From Alphaproteobacteria bacterium (GTDB lineage Bacteria; Pseudomonadota; Alphaproteobacteria; UBA8366; GCA-2717185): a DNA stretch of 6,066 nt. Positions 5,266-6,066 of the stretch are shown piece after piece; position 1 is the first letter of the stretch; every line of letters begins with the position of its first letter. The position numbers and the translations under genes were made by a program. The notes below the pieces were generated by a model, which had not been told where the DNA came from, did not search any database, and saw only the letters and a program-made list of their open reading frames with translations. The stretch lies in the NCBI GenBank assembly GCA_016764135.1, contig JAESSL010000002.1, positions 1 to 6,066 on the forward strand, written 5' to 3'.

Positions 5266-6066
5266 CTAGATCGTCGCCAGATACTCGGAGGCGTTGAAGT
5301 ACGGCAGATTGTCCTGCGCCGAGCAGCCGATGATCGAAATACGCTCGGCGATGCGGATCGCTTTCTGGTATTTACGTTCGCATTCTTCCCGGTCCTCGGT
5401 TTTAAACACCTCGCCGCACAGGGAGATGCCGTAATGCGCCTGAAGCGTGCGAATTTTAGTACCGGCCAGCATACCGTCGGCGATCAGCGACAGGTTGAAA
5501 TCGCTTTGTTTCACGACCTGGATTTTGTTTTTCACCAGATAGCGGCGGATTTCCGCCTCGGCTTTCAAGGCGCCATCCCAATATTCGGATTCCGTCTGCG
5601 TCGCTTCGCCAGACACCACCTGGAACGCCATGCAGAACGACAAAAACACCTGTTCCTTGCTGTTGGCGTTGCGCCAGGCCGATCTGCCAAGGCTTGCCCA
5701 GATCGACAAATCCATTTCTTCGTAGACCCGTGGCACACGCTCGAAAAACAACCGGTGCAGCTTGTTTTCGGTCAGCGTGGCGTCGAGCTTCTGTTCCTTG
5801 TTGATGTCAATCGCCGCATACACGCCGCAGACCGGGCAGGTATCGTCTTTGTAGGCGTTCTTTTGATAGATAAGGGAACAGCGGATGCCGCTGGGCAGCT
5901 CGTTCTTGCACAGCAGAAAGGTTTTGTCGCCGTCATCGCCATCCTGCTGCTGACCGATCCAGTTGAACCGGTTCATGAACTGCATATAGGACCGACGATG
6001 GCTCCACAGGCTCCATTCCAGCTTCTCGACCGGTCCGAACGTGCTCCAGTTGGAACTGACGTCGAT
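5266..6066 (-). CDS. Hypothetical protein with zinc-ribbon-like cysteines, N-terminus beyond window
   Basis: I do not recognise this protein. The reading frame ends with TAG at 5268-5266 and stays open to the right edge, giving 266 visible residues. An internal ATG at 5985 has no ribosome binding site. The 27 codons beyond it (including SNWSTFGPVEKLEWSLWSHR) have G/C-rich third positions like real coding sequence, so the true start is probably outside the window. Counting from that ATG, Cys26, Cys36, Cys50 and Cys53 (the last two as CPVC) look like a zinc-ribbon or rubredoxin-like metal site. The remainder (about 70-239) is mostly predicted helical, with no signal peptide or membrane segment in view. 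It ends 13 bases from the regulator's stop codon, in the convergent orientation, and no clear terminator separates the two. A function cannot be assigned. Confidence 0.75.
   Translation of the reverse strand: MDVSSNWSTFGPVEKLEWSLWSHRRSYMQFMNRFNWIGQQQDGDDGDKTFLLCKNELPSGIRCSLIYQKNAYKDDTCPVCGVYAAIDINKEQKLDATLTENKLHRLFFERVPRVYEEMDLSIWASLGRSAWRNANSKEQVFLSFCMAFQVVSGEATQTESEYWDGALKAEAEIRRYLVKNKIQVVKQSDFNLSLIADGMLAGTKIRTLQAHYGISLCGEVFKTEDREECERKYQKAIRIAERISIIGCSAQDNLPYFNASEYLATI

Noticed and set aside
5253..5278. Possible hairpin (GGCGA/TCGCC) between the convergent stops
   Set aside because: It has only five base pairs with a 15-base loop and no T-run, too weak to call a terminator.

Overview
The window looks like chromosomal DNA of a moderately GC-rich alphaproteobacterium. 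The evidence is an isocitrate lyase of the long (about 530 residue) bacterial type, a divergent ScfR/RamB-type regulator with a degenerate ImmA-like middle domain, and a PEP-CTERM surface protein. The sequence alone does not fix genus or order.

Layout, left to right. Positions 1-129 (minus) hold the first 43 codons of a short-chain dehydrogenase/reductase that runs off the left edge. Positions 130-483 form an AT-rich divergent intergenic region. It contains an essentially consensus sigma-54 promoter (-24/-12 type) just ahead of the next gene and an imperfect palindrome about 70 bases further upstream that may bind an activator. Positions 484-1620 (plus) encode a secreted PEP-CTERM protein with a long alpha-helical, probably coiled-coil, middle region. 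It is followed by an 18-bp perfect hairpin terminator. Positions 1700-2099 hold no convincing gene. Positions 2100-3689 (minus) encode isocitrate lyase (aceA). A very AT-rich 132-base divergent region separates it from a plus-strand regulator of the ScfR family (3822-5252). The last gene (5266-6066, minus) converges on the regulator with 13 bases between the stop codons. It is an unrecognised protein with a zinc-ribbon-like set of cysteines, and its reading frame stays open through the right edge.

How the genes work together. Isocitrate lyase opens the glyoxylate bypass for growth on acetate and fatty acids. ScfR-family regulators (RamB, PccR) control acetate or propionate assimilation genes, so the divergent pair is most simply read as a metabolic gene with its own regulator. 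Repeated TGTAAA elements in the shared intergenic region are candidate operator parts. The PEP-CTERM gene appears to be a separate, sigma-54-driven unit that would depend on an exosortase and exopolysaccharide locus elsewhere in the genome. The most informative observations are the sigma-54 promoter on the PEP-CTERM gene, that protein's unusual coiled-coil architecture, and the regulator/aceA control region. I see no clear evidence of a wholly new system, CRISPR array, RNA gene or intact mobile element.
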